Source: Elusimicrobiota bacterium (GTDB lineage Bacteria > Elusimicrobiota > Elusimicrobia > UBA1565 > UBA9628). From it: a stretch of DNA of 46,087 nt. The stretch is taken from NCBI GenBank assembly GCA_016234805.1, contig JACRNU010000026.1, positions 1 through 46,087 of the forward strand. The letters run 5' to 3'. The notes under the pieces are model-generated. The model did not search any database and was not told the origin of the DNA. It saw nothing but the letters and a program-made list of their open reading frames with translations. Each line of letters begins with the position of its first letter. The stretch's first letter is position 1. Both the position numbers and the translations under genes were made by a program. Positions 1-8,079 of this stretch are shown here, piece by piece.

Positions 1-552
1 AACGAGGCCGAATCCAGGCTCATGGGCAGGACCCGCACAGGGGTGGCGCACTGCCCCAGCTCGAACCTGCGCCTGGGCTCAGGCATCGCCCCCATCCGCA
101 TGTACCTCGGCCACAAGGTGCCGGTGGGCCTGGGCGTGGACGGCTCGGCCTCCAACGACTGCTCGGCCATGCTCGCCGAGGTCCGCCAGGCCATGCTGGT
201 CGGACGGGTCAAATCCGGTGCGTCCTCCATGCCCGCGCGCGACAGCCTCTGGATCGCGACCCTCGGCGGGGCCGAGGTCCTCGGCCGCGCCGACATAGGC
301 GAGCTCTCACCCGGCAAGGCGGCCGATCTCTCTCTCTTCGACGTCAGCGGCATCGACTTCGCGGGCTCGCTCTCGGACCCGGTCGCGGCCGTGGTCTTCT
401 GCGGGGCCAGCCACAAGGCCCGGCACGTGCTGGTCAACGGCGAGCAGGTTGTGAAGGACGGCCGTCTCGTCAAGGTCGACGAGGCCGCCCTGGCCCGCAA
501 GGCCAACAAACTCTCCCGGGAGATGCTCGACAAGGCATGCCACAGATACTGA
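1..552 (+). CDS. 8-oxoguanine deaminase-like amidohydrolase (C-terminal part, 5' truncated by window)
   Basis: This is the last 183 residues of a metal-dependent amidohydrolase; the frame is open from base 1 and stops with TGA at 550-552. The segment AHCPSSNLRLGSGIAP followed by VGLGVDGSASND is typical of the AtzB/8-oxoguanine deaminase/SsnA branch, and the Asp in GVDGSASND is the usual metal-binding and catalytic Asp. Family members deaminate guanine-like purines or s-triazines in the cytoplasm. The C-terminal beta-sandwich strands (SPGKAADLSLFDV, VLVNGEQVVKDG) are complete. The next reading frame begins inside the gene's last codons at 537, and molybdenum hydroxylase subunits follow, so a purine-catabolic operon is the natural reading. 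The exact substrate cannot be told from this part alone; a chlorohydrolase or cytosine-deaminase-like activity remains possible. Confidence 0.85.
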   Translation, partial: NEAESRLMGRTRTGVAHCPSSNLRLGSGIAPIRMYLGHKVPVGLGVDGSASNDCSAMLAEVRQAMLVGRVKSGASSMPARDSLWIATLGGAEVLGRADIGELSPGKAADLSLFDVSGIDFAGSLSDPVAAVVFCGASHKARHVLVNGEQVVKDGRLVKVDEAALARKANKLSREMLDKACHRY

Positions 553-798
553 TTAAGCTCTACACGACGCTGCGCCTTGTGGGTCGAGGGGAAGACCGCG
601 GCCGACGCCGTGGCCCGGGTCGCCGAACAGGGAGGACCCGAGGTCGAGAAAGTCCTCTTCGACCCCGACGGCAAGACCGTGCGCAACGAGTTCGTCCTGG
701 CGCTCGACTCGGACATCCTCGACCGCAAGCGCCTGAAGTCGGTCAAGCTCAAGGAGGGGATGGTCCTGCACATCTTCCCTCCCATTTCCGGAGGCTGA
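537..798 (+). pseudogene. MoaD/ThiS-like ubiquitin-fold sulfur carrier, reading frame broken
   Basis: From ATG 537 the frame reads MPQILIKLYTTLRL, a normal first beta-strand of a MoaD/ThiS-type beta-grasp protein, and then runs out of homology. From about 577 a different frame (+1 relative) reads WVEGKTAADAVARV and continues to a family-typical end, EGMVLHIFPPISGG, with the C-terminal Gly-Gly that is adenylated and thiocarboxylated in this family. Together the two pieces make one carrier of about 80 residues that lacks the hairpin normally found between LR and VEGKT, as if a short stretch not divisible by three were deleted. A separate short product from TTG 577 would lack the first strand. 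The ATG overlaps the end of the deaminase gene, and the stop lies two bases before the FAD subunit gene, so it is cotranscribed. A likely role is sulfur delivery for cofactor or enzyme maturation. Sequence error is possible, but a single missing base does not explain the missing residues. Confidence 0.7.
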
Positions 799-800
799 CC

Positions 801-1658
801 ATGAAGAACAACATCACGCGATTCTGCTTTCCGACCACGGCCAGGGAGGCCGCGGGCCTCATGGCGAGGCTCGGGCCAAGGGCCGTGACCGTGGCCGGCG
901 GCACCCGCCACACCCGGACCATCTCGCCTACGGTGGAGACCGTGGTGGACGTCTCGGACCTGCCCTTAAAACACATCAAGGCCGACAAGGCGGGACTGCG
1001 CATCGGGGCGCTATGCACCATCGACAGCCTGGAGAAATCCCCGCTCCTCGCCCGGTGGGCCGGAGGGGTCATCGCCCGCACCGCGGGCATGGGCAGCAAC
1101 GCGCTCGCGCGCGTCATGGGCACCGTGGGCGGCAACGTGGTCCGACCCCACCCCTACAACAACCTCCCAGCCGTCTTCCTCGCCCTGGGCGCCCAAGCCG
1201 TGTTCACGGACGGCAAAAGGGAGAAGACCATGCCCTTCGCGGAGATGCTCGCGGGCCAGAACATGCTCCTTTTCGGCCACAAGCACCTTCTCACGGAGGT
1301 GCGCGTGCCCGCTGCCACCAAGTCCTGGGCGGCTTGCGCCGAGCGCCTCTCGCTCACCAAGTCCTCCTGGGGTTCCTACGCCCAGGTCGTGGTCGCGCTT
1401 GACCTCAAGGGCGGAGTCATCCGCAAGGCCGCCATCGCGGTGAGCGCGGTCCTGCCCAAGGCGGCCCGCATGACGAAGGCGGAGTGGGTGCTCGAGGGCA
1501 GGCCCGCCAACGAGGAGGCGGCCCGGGAAGCGTCCGCCGAGGTCGTCGAAGAGCTCGACCGGATGACCGCGGGATCCGCGTCCAGGGCCTACGGCCGCCA
1601 CACCGCGGGCGTATTGACGCGCAGAGCGCTCATGGAAGCGTTCGGGAGCAGGCCATGA
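801..1658 (+). CDS. Molybdenum hydroxylase FAD-binding subunit (XdhB/CoxM type)
   Basis: The protein is 285 residues, the normal size for the medium subunit that carries electrons from the 2Fe-2S centres to FAD in xanthine dehydrogenase, CO dehydrogenase and related hydroxylases. It has the VAGGT FAD pyrophosphate-binding loop (about residues 31-35) and the TVGGN loop (108-112). The region between them and the C-terminal CO_deh_flav_C-like domain follow family order. The ATG at 801 lies two bases after the preceding stop and about seven after a GGAGG ribosome-binding site. Its TGA overlaps the ATG of the 2Fe-2S subunit in an ATGA arrangement, which implies translational coupling. The enzyme is cytoplasmic. 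The substrate class (purine or another heterocycle) is inferred from the neighbouring deaminase, not from this subunit. Confidence 0.93.
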   Translation: MKNNITRFCFPTTAREAAGLMARLGPRAVTVAGGTRHTRTISPTVETVVDVSDLPLKHIKADKAGLRIGALCTIDSLEKSPLLARWAGGVIARTAGMGSNALARVMGTVGGNVVRPHPYNNLPAVFLALGAQAVFTDGKREKTMPFAEMLAGQNMLLFGHKHLLTEVRVPAATKSWAACAERLSLTKSSWGSYAQVVVALDLKGGVIRKAAIAVSAVLPKAARMTKAEWVLEGRPANEEAAREASAEVVEELDRMTAGSASRAYGRHTAGVLTRRALMEAFGSRP

Positions 1659-2188
1659 CCACCAAGACCAGGGGCCGGGGAACGCTGAAGTCCGTGAATG
1701 GGAAGTTCGACATCACGGTGAACATCAACGGCAAGGACAAGCCCCTGCAGGTGTCGGCCGGGGAATACCTGCTCGACGCCCTGCGGCGCGAGGGCTACAA
1801 GGGCGCCAAGCGCGGGTGCGACAACGGAGACTGCGGGACCTGCACGATCCTGCTCGACGGCAAGCCCGCGCTCTCCTGCATGATGTTCGCGGCCCAGGCC
1901 CACGGACGCAAGGTCGTCACCATCGAGGGACTCGGCGCGCCGGACCGGCCCCACCCGATCCAGTCCGCCTTCGCCGAGGCGGGCGCGGTGCAGTGCGGCT
2001 TCTGCATCCCGGGCATGGTGCTCGCCGCCAAGGCCCTGCTCGACGAGAACCCCGACCCGGACGAGGCCCAAGCGCGCCGCGCCCTGGACGGCAACCTCTG
2101 CCGCTGCACGGGCTATGTGAAGCAGATCGAGGCAGTGCTCTTGGCGGCCAAGAAACTGCAAACGACCGGAAAGGGAGGGAAGCGATGA
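1655..2188 (+). CDS. Molybdenum hydroxylase 2Fe-2S subunit (XdhC/CoxS type)
   Basis: The protein has 177 residues. The N-terminal plant-ferredoxin-type domain binds the first cluster with C55, C60, C63 and C75 (GCDNGDCGTC and a later Cys). The C-terminal helical domain binds the second with C114, C117, C149 and C151 (QCGFC and LCRCTGY). All eight cysteines are present, so electron transfer should be intact. It has about 20 residues before the ferredoxin domain, longer than many CoxS proteins. The start overlaps the FAD subunit stop (ATGA at 1655-1658) and the stop overlaps the large-subunit ATG (2185-2188), which favours equal synthesis of the three chains. Its role is relay between the molybdenum site and FAD. 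Confidence 0.95.
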   Translation: MTTKTRGRGTLKSVNGKFDITVNINGKDKPLQVSAGEYLLDALRREGYKGAKRGCDNGDCGTCTILLDGKPALSCMMFAAQAHGRKVVTIEGLGAPDRPHPIQSAFAEAGAVQCGFCIPGMVLAAKALLDENPDPDEAQARRALDGNLCRCTGYVKQIEAVLLAAKKLQTTGKGGKR

Positions 2189-4506
2189 ACCCCGACGTGT
2201 CCGACAAGCGCGATTTCACGGTCGTCAACCACCGGGTCGAGAAGATCGACGCCATCGCCCTGGCCTGCGGCACCGCGCAGTTCACGGACGACATCGACAT
2301 CCGCGGCCTCCTGGTGGGCCGCGTCCTCTACAGCCCGCACGCGCACGCGCGCATCAGGAAGATCGACACCCGGGAAGCCAAGAAGGTGCCCGGCGTGCTC
2401 GCGGTCCTCACCCACGAAGACTTGCCGCGCGTGCGGCATACCACCGCGGGGCAGGGGCACCCCGAGCCCTCCCCGTACGACACGCTGGTCCTCAGCGAGA
2501 AGGCACGCTACGTGGGCGACCGCATCGCCGCGGTCGCGGCCGAGACCGCCGAGGCGGCGGAGGAAGCCCTCTCCAAGATCAAGGTGGACTACGAGATCCT
2601 GCCGCCTGTCTTCGACACCATGGAGGCCATGAAGGAGGGCGCCCCGGTCATCCACGACGAGGACGACTCCAAGAACATCCCGGACGCCGGGCACAACATC
2701 TGCGCCAAGTTCGACTTCGAGGTCAAGGAGAGCGAGTGGTTCTCCGAGGCCGACGTGGTCATCGACCAGTGGTACAAGACCCAGTGGGCCCAGCACTGCG
2801 CGCTCGAGCCCCATGTCGCCATCACCTACTTCGACGGCGAGGGCCGGCTCGTCATCCGCACCTCGACCCAGGTCCCTTTCCACTGCCGCCGCATCACGGC
2901 GAAGGTCCTGCGGATCCCGGTCAAGTCCATCCGGGTCATCAAGCCCCGCATCGGCGGGGGCTTTGGCTCCAAGCAGGAGGTCCTGCTCGAGCCCGTGTGC
3001 GCGGCCCTGACCCTGGCCACGCGCCGGCCCGTCAAGATCGAGCTCACGCGCAAGGAGACCTTCGTCTCCTCGCGCACGCGCCACCCCTTCGTCCTCCGCT
3101 TGAAGACCGGCGTGAAGAAGGACGGCGCCATCACGGACGCGCACATGGAGGTCTACTGCGACAACGGGGCCTATGGGGCGCATTCCCTGACCGTCATGAT
3201 GTGCTCGGGCTCGCACACCCTGCCCATGTACCAGGCCAAGAACTCCAGGTTCATCGGCCGCTCGGTCTACACCAACCTCCCGGTGGGAGGCGCCTACCGC
3301 GGGTTCGGCGCCACCCAAGGGTTCTTTGCCTGGGAGAGCCAGATGGACATGATGGCGGAGAGGATCGGCATGGACCCCATCGAGTTCCGCAGGAAGAACT
3401 ACATCCGCTCCGGCGAGGGCTCGCCCGTGTTCAAGGCCATGGGCGAGGGCCGGGAGGGCATCGAGCAGAAGATCGCCTCCTGCGGCATGGACGAGTGCAT
3501 CGACCAGGGCATGGCGGCCTTCGGGTGGCATGAGCGCAAGGAGCGCAACCGCCAGCAGAGCGGCCCCGTGCGCCGGGGCCTGGGCTGCGCGTGCCTCATG
3601 CAGGGCTCGGGCATCCCCGAGGTGGACATGGCCGCGGCCTCCATCAAGATGAACGAAGACGGCTCCTTCAACCTGCACATGGGCGCGACCGACCTCGGCA
3701 CGGGCTCGGACACCGTGCTCGCGCAGATCGCGGCCGAGGTGCTCGGCATCACGGTCAAGGACATCATCGTCCTGTCCTCGGATACCGACCTCACCCCGTT
3801 CGACGTGGGCGCCTACGCGTCGTCTACGACCTTCATCTCAGGCAACGCGGTCAAGAAGGCGGCCCTGCACGCCCGAGAGCAGATCGTCAAGGTGGCGGCC
3901 AAGATCCTCGACGCCAAGCCTTCGGAGGTGGACCTCATGGACGGCAAGGCCGTGGCGGGGGGGAGGTCGTGCCTGCTCTCCGAGGTCGCGCACACCGCGT
4001 TCTACTACCACGACCAGCACCAGATCATGGGCGTGGCCTCGCACTACGCGCAGAGCTCGCCCCCGCCTTTTGCCGCGCACTTCGCCGAGGTCTCGGTGGA
4101 CACCGAGACCGGGCAGGTGGTCGTGCTCGACTATGTCTCCACCGTGGACTGCGGCACGGCCATCAATCCCACCCTGGCCGAGGGCCAGAACGACGGCGCG
4201 GTCTTGAACGGCCTCTCCTACGCGCTCTGCGAGGAGATGGCCTTCTCGCCCTCGGGCGCCATGACCAACGCGAGCTTCCGCGACTACAAGATCTTCTCCA
4301 CCGCGGACGCCCCGCCCTTCAAGACCATCCTCATCCCGACCTACGAGGCGGACGGGCCGTTCGGCGCCAAGTCCGTGTCCGAGATCGGCATCAACGGTCC
4401 CCAGCCCGCCATCGCCAACGCCATCTACGACGCTGTCGGTGTGCGGCTCTTCGCGCCGCCCTTCACGCCGGAGAAAGTGCTGAAGGCATTGAAGGCGAAG
4501 CCTTAG
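2185..4506 (+). CDS. Molybdenum hydroxylase large, molybdopterin-binding subunit (XdhA/CoxL type)
   Basis: The 773-residue catalytic chain hydroxylates its substrate with water at a Mo-pterin centre. Visible family motifs are GGGFGSKQE near residue 256 (cofactor binding), GAYRGFGATQ near 370 (substrate/cofactor loop), and KSVSEIG near 730, where E733 is the expected general base. The N-terminal hammerhead domain (AQFTDDIDI, LYSPHAHARI) is complete. The length matches CoxL/XdhA large subunits and no frame break is seen. It is translationally coupled to the 2Fe-2S gene. With an 8-oxoguanine deaminase-like gene upstream, purine oxidation (for example hypoxanthine to xanthine or urate) is the best guess; nicotinate-like or other aromatic N-heterocycles cannot be excluded. 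The gene ends 11 bases from the convergent AAA+ gene. Confidence 0.93.
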   Translation: MNPDVSDKRDFTVVNHRVEKIDAIALACGTAQFTDDIDIRGLLVGRVLYSPHAHARIRKIDTREAKKVPGVLAVLTHEDLPRVRHTTAGQGHPEPSPYDTLVLSEKARYVGDRIAAVAAETAEAAEEALSKIKVDYEILPPVFDTMEAMKEGAPVIHDEDDSKNIPDAGHNICAKFDFEVKESEWFSEADVVIDQWYKTQWAQHCALEPHVAITYFDGEGRLVIRTSTQVPFHCRRITAKVLRIPVKSIRVIKPRIGGGFGSKQEVLLEPVCAALTLATRRPVKIELTRKETFVSSRTRHPFVLRLKTGVKKDGAITDAHMEVYCDNGAYGAHSLTVMMCSGSHTLPMYQAKNSRFIGRSVYTNLPVGGAYRGFGATQGFFAWESQMDMMAERIGMDPIEFRRKNYIRSGEGSPVFKAMGEGREGIEQKIASCGMDECIDQGMAAFGWHERKERNRQQSGPVRRGLGCACLMQGSGIPEVDMAAASIKMNEDGSFNLHMGATDLGTGSDTVLAQIAAEVLGITVKDIIVLSSDTDLTPFDVGAYASSTTFISGNAVKKAALHAREQIVKVAAKILDAKPSEVDLMDGKAVAGGRSCLLSEVAHTAFYYHDQHQIMGVASHYAQSSPPPFAAHFAEVSVDTETGQVVVLDYVSTVDCGTAINPTLAEGQNDGAVLNGLSYALCEEMAFSPSGAMTNASFRDYKIFSTADAPPFKTILIPTYEADGPFGAKSVSEIGINGPQPAIANAIYDAVGVRLFAPPFTPEKVLKALKAKP

Positions 4507-4517
4507 CCTGGACCCAG

Positions 4518-5504
4518 TCAGGCTTTCCGGACCACGACCTTGCCGTCGGCCACGTCGAACTGGACCTCTTTGGCGCCCTGTTCGCGCGCGGAGGCCAGTG
4601 GGTCGGCGAACATGTCGAAGAGGATGCGCTCGAGCTCCCTGATGCCGAAGCGGCTGACCTTCTCGTTGTCCGCGAGAGCCTTCAAGACGAGCTCCGGGGC
4701 CACGAACTTGACGGCCAGGCCGTAGCTCTTGGCGAGTTGGGAGAGCTTGAGGAGCGCGATCTCGGCCACGATCATGCCGGAGAGCGGCCGGAACACGTAG
4801 ACCCGATCAATGCGCCCCAGGATCTCGGCCCGGAAGACCTTGGCGTCGGCCAGGTAGCCCTTGACGCCGTTGACCATCTCGTGGTAGTCGGTGTGGGAGT
4901 CCTGGATCTTGCCGATCTCCTCGGCGTGGGAGTTCGAGGTCAGGATGATGACGCTTTGGGTGAAATCAGCCACTTTGCCCGAGCCCTGCTCGGTCAAGCG
5001 CCCCTCTCCCATGAGCTGGAGGAAGAGGTCGAAGACGATGGAGTCCGCCTTCTCGATCTCGTCGAACAAGATGAGCCGGCGCGGGTTGGACAAGACGGGC
5101 CTTGTGAGGTGCCCGCCCTCCTCCGAGCCCTTGTAGCCGGTCGGCATGCCGACCAGGCGGTCCTTGGAGTGCTCACCTGAGAGCTCGGAGCAGTCGAAGC
5201 GGAGCATGGCCTTTTCGTCTCCGAAGAGGGCTTCGGCCAGGGCCTTGGCCAGCTCGGTCTTGCCCGTGCCGGTGGGCCCGAGCATGAGGAGGTTCGCCAA
5301 CGGGCGGTTGGAGTTCTTGCGCGCGAACTGAAGGCGCAGCAGGCGCGCCAGGTCCTCGACGATCGGGTCCTGCCCCTTGACCCGGCTCCTGAGGTGCGCC
5401 AGCAGGGCCTTCTCATCGATGGCCTTGAGGGCCGTCGCGGCCTCCTTCTGCTGGAGCATGCCCTTGAGCTTCTCCCAATCCGTCATGCCGTTCAGGTCGG
5501 CCAT
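4518..5504 (-). CDS. Soluble single-domain AAA+ ATPase of ClpB-D2/AAA_2 type
   Basis: This 328-residue protein contains one AAA+ module like the second ATPase domain of ClpA/ClpB, but none of their N-terminal or middle domains. The Walker A motif GPTGTGKT is at 76-83, Walker B LILFDE at 144-149 and sensor 1 TSN at 189-191. FRAEILGRIDRVYVF near 228-242 corresponds to the FRPEFLNRID arginine-finger segment of ClpB D2. A small C-terminal D2-like lid domain follows (RFGIRELERILFDMF). It is the last gene of a minus-strand four-gene unit: its ATG lies four bases after the beta-helix gene stop, with a GAGGTGA ribosome-binding site built into that stop. A homologous membrane-anchored ATPase is encoded two genes upstream. 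It may remodel a protein or complex at the membrane. It lacks the ClpX zinc domain and I see no peptidase-docking loop. Confidence 0.85.
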   Translation of the reverse strand: MADLNGMTDWEKLKGMLQQKEAATALKAIDEKALLAHLRSRVKGQDPIVEDLARLLRLQFARKNSNRPLANLLMLGPTGTGKTELAKALAEALFGDEKAMLRFDCSELSGEHSKDRLVGMPTGYKGSEEGGHLTRPVLSNPRRLILFDEIEKADSIVFDLFLQLMGEGRLTEQGSGKVADFTQSVIILTSNSHAEEIGKIQDSHTDYHEMVNGVKGYLADAKVFRAEILGRIDRVYVFRPLSGMIVAEIALLKLSQLAKSYGLAVKFVAPELVLKALADNEKVSRFGIRELERILFDMFADPLASAREQGAKEVQFDVADGKVVVRKA

Positions 5505-5508
5505 GTCT

Positions 5509-6918
5509 TCACCTCGTGCCCTGCGCCGGGGATCCCTCGAGCTTGGGAAGGGCGGGAACGGAACGACCCGTGACCGCGGCCTCGTCCCCCACTTGGTAGG
5601 GCTTCCCCTGGTTTCCCGTGAAATCGCAGCCGTCGAGTTCCACCCTGGAGTTGCTCACGGCCCAAACGCCGTTGCTCATGTTCCGGTTCACCCGGCAATC
5701 CTTGAGCGTGAGCCGGGTCGCGCCCCCGGCCCAGACCCCGTTGTCGCGGTTCCCCGTGATCTCGCCCCGCAGGACCGAAAGGACCACGCTCCCGGACGCT
5801 CCGAGCCCGTCGTCGCCGTTCTCGTAGGACTTGAAGTCCGTCAGACGCGCCGAGCCCGCCGCCCCTCCCGCCGAGAAGCCGCTCTCCCTGTTCCGGTAGA
5901 TCTCCACCTTCTCCAGGGTCGCGGTCCCTCCGCTGAGCAGGAACCCCGCCCCGATGTTGTCGAAGATCCGGCAGTCCGCCAGCCGCACCGGGCCGGTCAC
6001 GCTCCGAGCCACCCAGACCCCGGCGCCTTTGTTCCCGCGGACCTGGACCCTCTCGAAGACCGTGGGGCCGTTGAGAAACGCCCCTCCCCCGGAACCGTTG
6101 TCCGAGATCACTGAGTCCGCGAAATAGGTCTCGGTCGCGTCCGCTCCGACATAGAGCCCCTGCTTCACGCTCCCGGAGATCGCGCAGCCCGAGCAGCGCA
6201 AGGTCCCCTGACGATGGTAGAGCCCGTACTCCTTGGACCGGAAGCTCGACGCCTCGATGACGAGCTTCGCCCCCCAGTTGAACAGGCCGTCCCCGCTCTC
6301 GGATTCCACCTGCACCTTCTTGAGCGTCAGGGACCCGGATTTGGCCTGGATGGCGCCCCGGCCGGAGGAAGACGCCCCCTGGCGCACTACCACCGACTCC
6401 AGCCGCAAGTCTCCTTGCAGAGACTCGATGGTGAAGCCTCCGGCGGCCTCGATGACGGGCGGAGTTCCCTGGCCCGGCTCTCCGACGATGGCGAGCGATT
6501 TTTCGATGCGCAGGCCTCCCTGATACCGGCCCGGCCTGAGGATGATGGAGTCCCCATCCTTGGCGTTGGCCACCGCGTCTCCCAGGGAATCAGTGTCCGA
6601 GTCCTTGGCCTTGGCCGCGTCGACGATCCAGCGGCCCGGAGTCTTGGCCTGGAGGATGCGAGTGAACCCCTGCCCCTGGATCGAGGGCCCGGCCCCCGAC
6701 GCAGAAGTCGGGAACGCGGGGGGAACGGAGGCCGAGGGGAAAACCGACGCTGCCCCGGACGCGGCAGACGACGGGGCCGGGGCGGAGGCTGAGGCGGTCC
6801 CCGCTGGAGCGGTGCGGCCCGCGGCTCGGCCGCTGAAGGTCGCCCCTCCCGAAGTCGCTGCCAGGACCGCGGCGAGCACGAACCAGGGGTCCTTGATCAA
6901 GAGCAGGGCGGCTTTCAT
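5509..6918 (-). CDS. Right-handed parallel beta-helix repeat protein with N-terminal hydrophobic segment
   Basis: The 469-residue protein opens with a hydrophobic stretch (KDPWFVLAAVLAATSGGATF, about 9-28) that could be a signal peptide or membrane anchor, then an Ala/Pro/Ser-rich linker to about residue 90. From GDSIILRPGRYQGGL onward (about 130-450) come many short beta-strand coils with the N-x-G/A-G-V-W and D-C-x-I/V periodicity of PbH1/NosD-type beta-helices (DNGSGGGAFLNG, NKGAGVWVARS, NRDNGVWAGG, NMSNGVWAVS). Such folds bind or cleave polysaccharides or act as structural scaffolds; no catalytic residues can be assigned. Its start overlaps the stop of the upstream membrane AAA+ gene (ATGA at 6915-6918), tying it firmly to the ATPase operon. 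The pairing of a beta-helix with ClpB-like ATPases is unusual to me. Confidence 0.8.
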   Translation of the reverse strand: MKAALLLIKDPWFVLAAVLAATSGGATFSGRAAGRTAPAGTASASAPAPSSAASGAASVFPSASVPPAFPTSASGAGPSIQGQGFTRILQAKTPGRWIVDAAKAKDSDTDSLGDAVANAKDGDSIILRPGRYQGGLRIEKSLAIVGEPGQGTPPVIEAAGGFTIESLQGDLRLESVVVRQGASSSGRGAIQAKSGSLTLKKVQVESESGDGLFNWGAKLVIEASSFRSKEYGLYHRQGTLRCSGCAISGSVKQGLYVGADATETYFADSVISDNGSGGGAFLNGPTVFERVQVRGNKGAGVWVARSVTGPVRLADCRIFDNIGAGFLLSGGTATLEKVEIYRNRESGFSAGGAAGSARLTDFKSYENGDDGLGASGSVVLSVLRGEITGNRDNGVWAGGATRLTLKDCRVNRNMSNGVWAVSNSRVELDGCDFTGNQGKPYQVGDEAAVTGRSVPALPKLEGSPAQGTR

Positions 6919-8078
6919 GGCGCGGTCGTCCCGCCCGACGGGATGTCGGCGGCCTGGGACGCGGCCACCGGGTTGATCGAGATCCTGCCGGAAGCGTCGA
7001 TGTCCAGGGAGACCTTCTTGTGCCCCTCGCGCCGGGCGAGCGCGATGGCGCCGTCGGTCTTGTGCTCGAGGTACGCACCGATCTGGCGCACCCCGTAGCC
7101 CTTGAACTCCTCGTTCTTCTGCACGGCCTCGAGAAGCACGGCCGGAGAGGTGAACACCAGGTCCATGCCGTACTCGCGCAGCCGGCGCGCGAGCTTGAGG
7201 CAGGCGACCTCAGCCACCCGAAGGGGCTCGAGCTCGTCCATCAGGAAGATGCCGCCCGTGAAGCGCGCGAGGAAGGGCTTCTCGAAGAGCCCGGTGCGGG
7301 CGAGAGCGTCGAGGAACCTGCCCTGCCGCGCCGCCTTGTCCTGCTCCGAGCCCCCGGCTGCGCGGAGCTCGTCGACGCCCGCGTTGGAGGTCGCCACGAA
7401 GAGGCAGCCGGAGAAGGAGACCGTCCGGCCCGAACTCTTCTCCCGGCATTGTCCGGTGTCGAGGATGTCGTAGAGGCAGTGGTGCACGTCCCGGTGGGCT
7501 TTCTCCAGCTCATCGAGGACCACGACCCTGCAGGGGTTCTCCAGGACCGGCCGGGTGAGCGCCCCGCCCAGCTCGAAGCCCCTGACCCCAGGAGGGGGGC
7601 CGATGAGGGTGAAGACGTCGTCGGGATGCTTGAACTGGTTCATGCGCAGGACCAGGGGCTCACTCTCCGGGAAGAGAGCCTGGCTCAGGAGCTGGGCGAC
7701 GAAAGTCTTGCCGGTCCCCGTGGGACCGGACAGGAAGAAAGCTCCGAGGGTCCGGCCTTGCTTGGCGAGCGCCAGGCCCTGGTCCAATATCTCGGCGAGC
7801 TCATCGATGACGAGGTCATGGCCGCGCAGGTTCTCCTTGAGCCACGGCGCGTACTTCCTCACCGAGAGGGACTGCAGCTTCTTGAAGTCCGGGCCAGAGG
7901 CCTGCCCGACCTCGGCGCCCGGACCCACCAACTTCCACGCCCTCCAAGCCATCACGGCCAAAGTCACGACGAAGACGGCTGGGGCCAACCCTGGCACGGC
8001 CTGGAACCAGCCGAACACGGTCCCCAGGAACCCGACGAGGCCCACGGCCTCGTCCGCCATCCCCAAGGCCTGTCCCAT
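6915..8078 (-). CDS. Membrane-anchored AAA+ ATPase of ClpB-D2 type
   Basis: The protein is 387 residues. Residues about 10-27 and 31-49 are hydrophobic and end in WRAWKLV, giving one or two N-terminal membrane segments. The rest is a single AAA+ module resembling ClpB D2: Walker A GPTGTGKT at 118-125, Walker B VVVLDE at 185-190, TSN sensor 1 at 230-232, a FEKPFLARF segment matching the arginine-finger region, and a lid helix (GYGVRQIGAYLEHK). It is clearly related to the soluble ATPase at 4518-5504 (both have RGHD/KGQD, GxxLTRPVL and DELEKA/DEIEKA blocks), so the two may form a mixed ring or act in sequence. It starts one base after the stop of the single-pass membrane protein gene and overlaps the beta-helix gene. 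The ATPase face should be cytoplasmic. Confidence 0.85.
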   Translation of the reverse strand: MGQALGMADEAVGLVGFLGTVFGWFQAVPGLAPAVFVVTLAVMAWRAWKLVGPGAEVGQASGPDFKKLQSLSVRKYAPWLKENLRGHDLVIDELAEILDQGLALAKQGRTLGAFFLSGPTGTGKTFVAQLLSQALFPESEPLVLRMNQFKHPDDVFTLIGPPPGVRGFELGGALTRPVLENPCRVVVLDELEKAHRDVHHCLYDILDTGQCREKSSGRTVSFSGCLFVATSNAGVDELRAAGGSEQDKAARQGRFLDALARTGLFEKPFLARFTGGIFLMDELEPLRVAEVACLKLARRLREYGMDLVFTSPAVLLEAVQKNEEFKGYGVRQIGAYLEHKTDGAIALARREGHKKVSLDIDASGRISINPVAASQAADIPSGGTTAP

Positions 8079-8079
8079 G

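Noticed and set aside
2113..3678. A 521-residue open frame antisense to the large hydroxylase subunit
   Set aside because: The plus strand carries clear molybdopterin-binding motifs; the antisense frame has no recognisable content and exists because of high GC.
4518..5504. Naming this ATPase ClpB or ClpX
   Set aside because: Only one AAA+ module is present, with no N-domain, middle domain or zinc domain.
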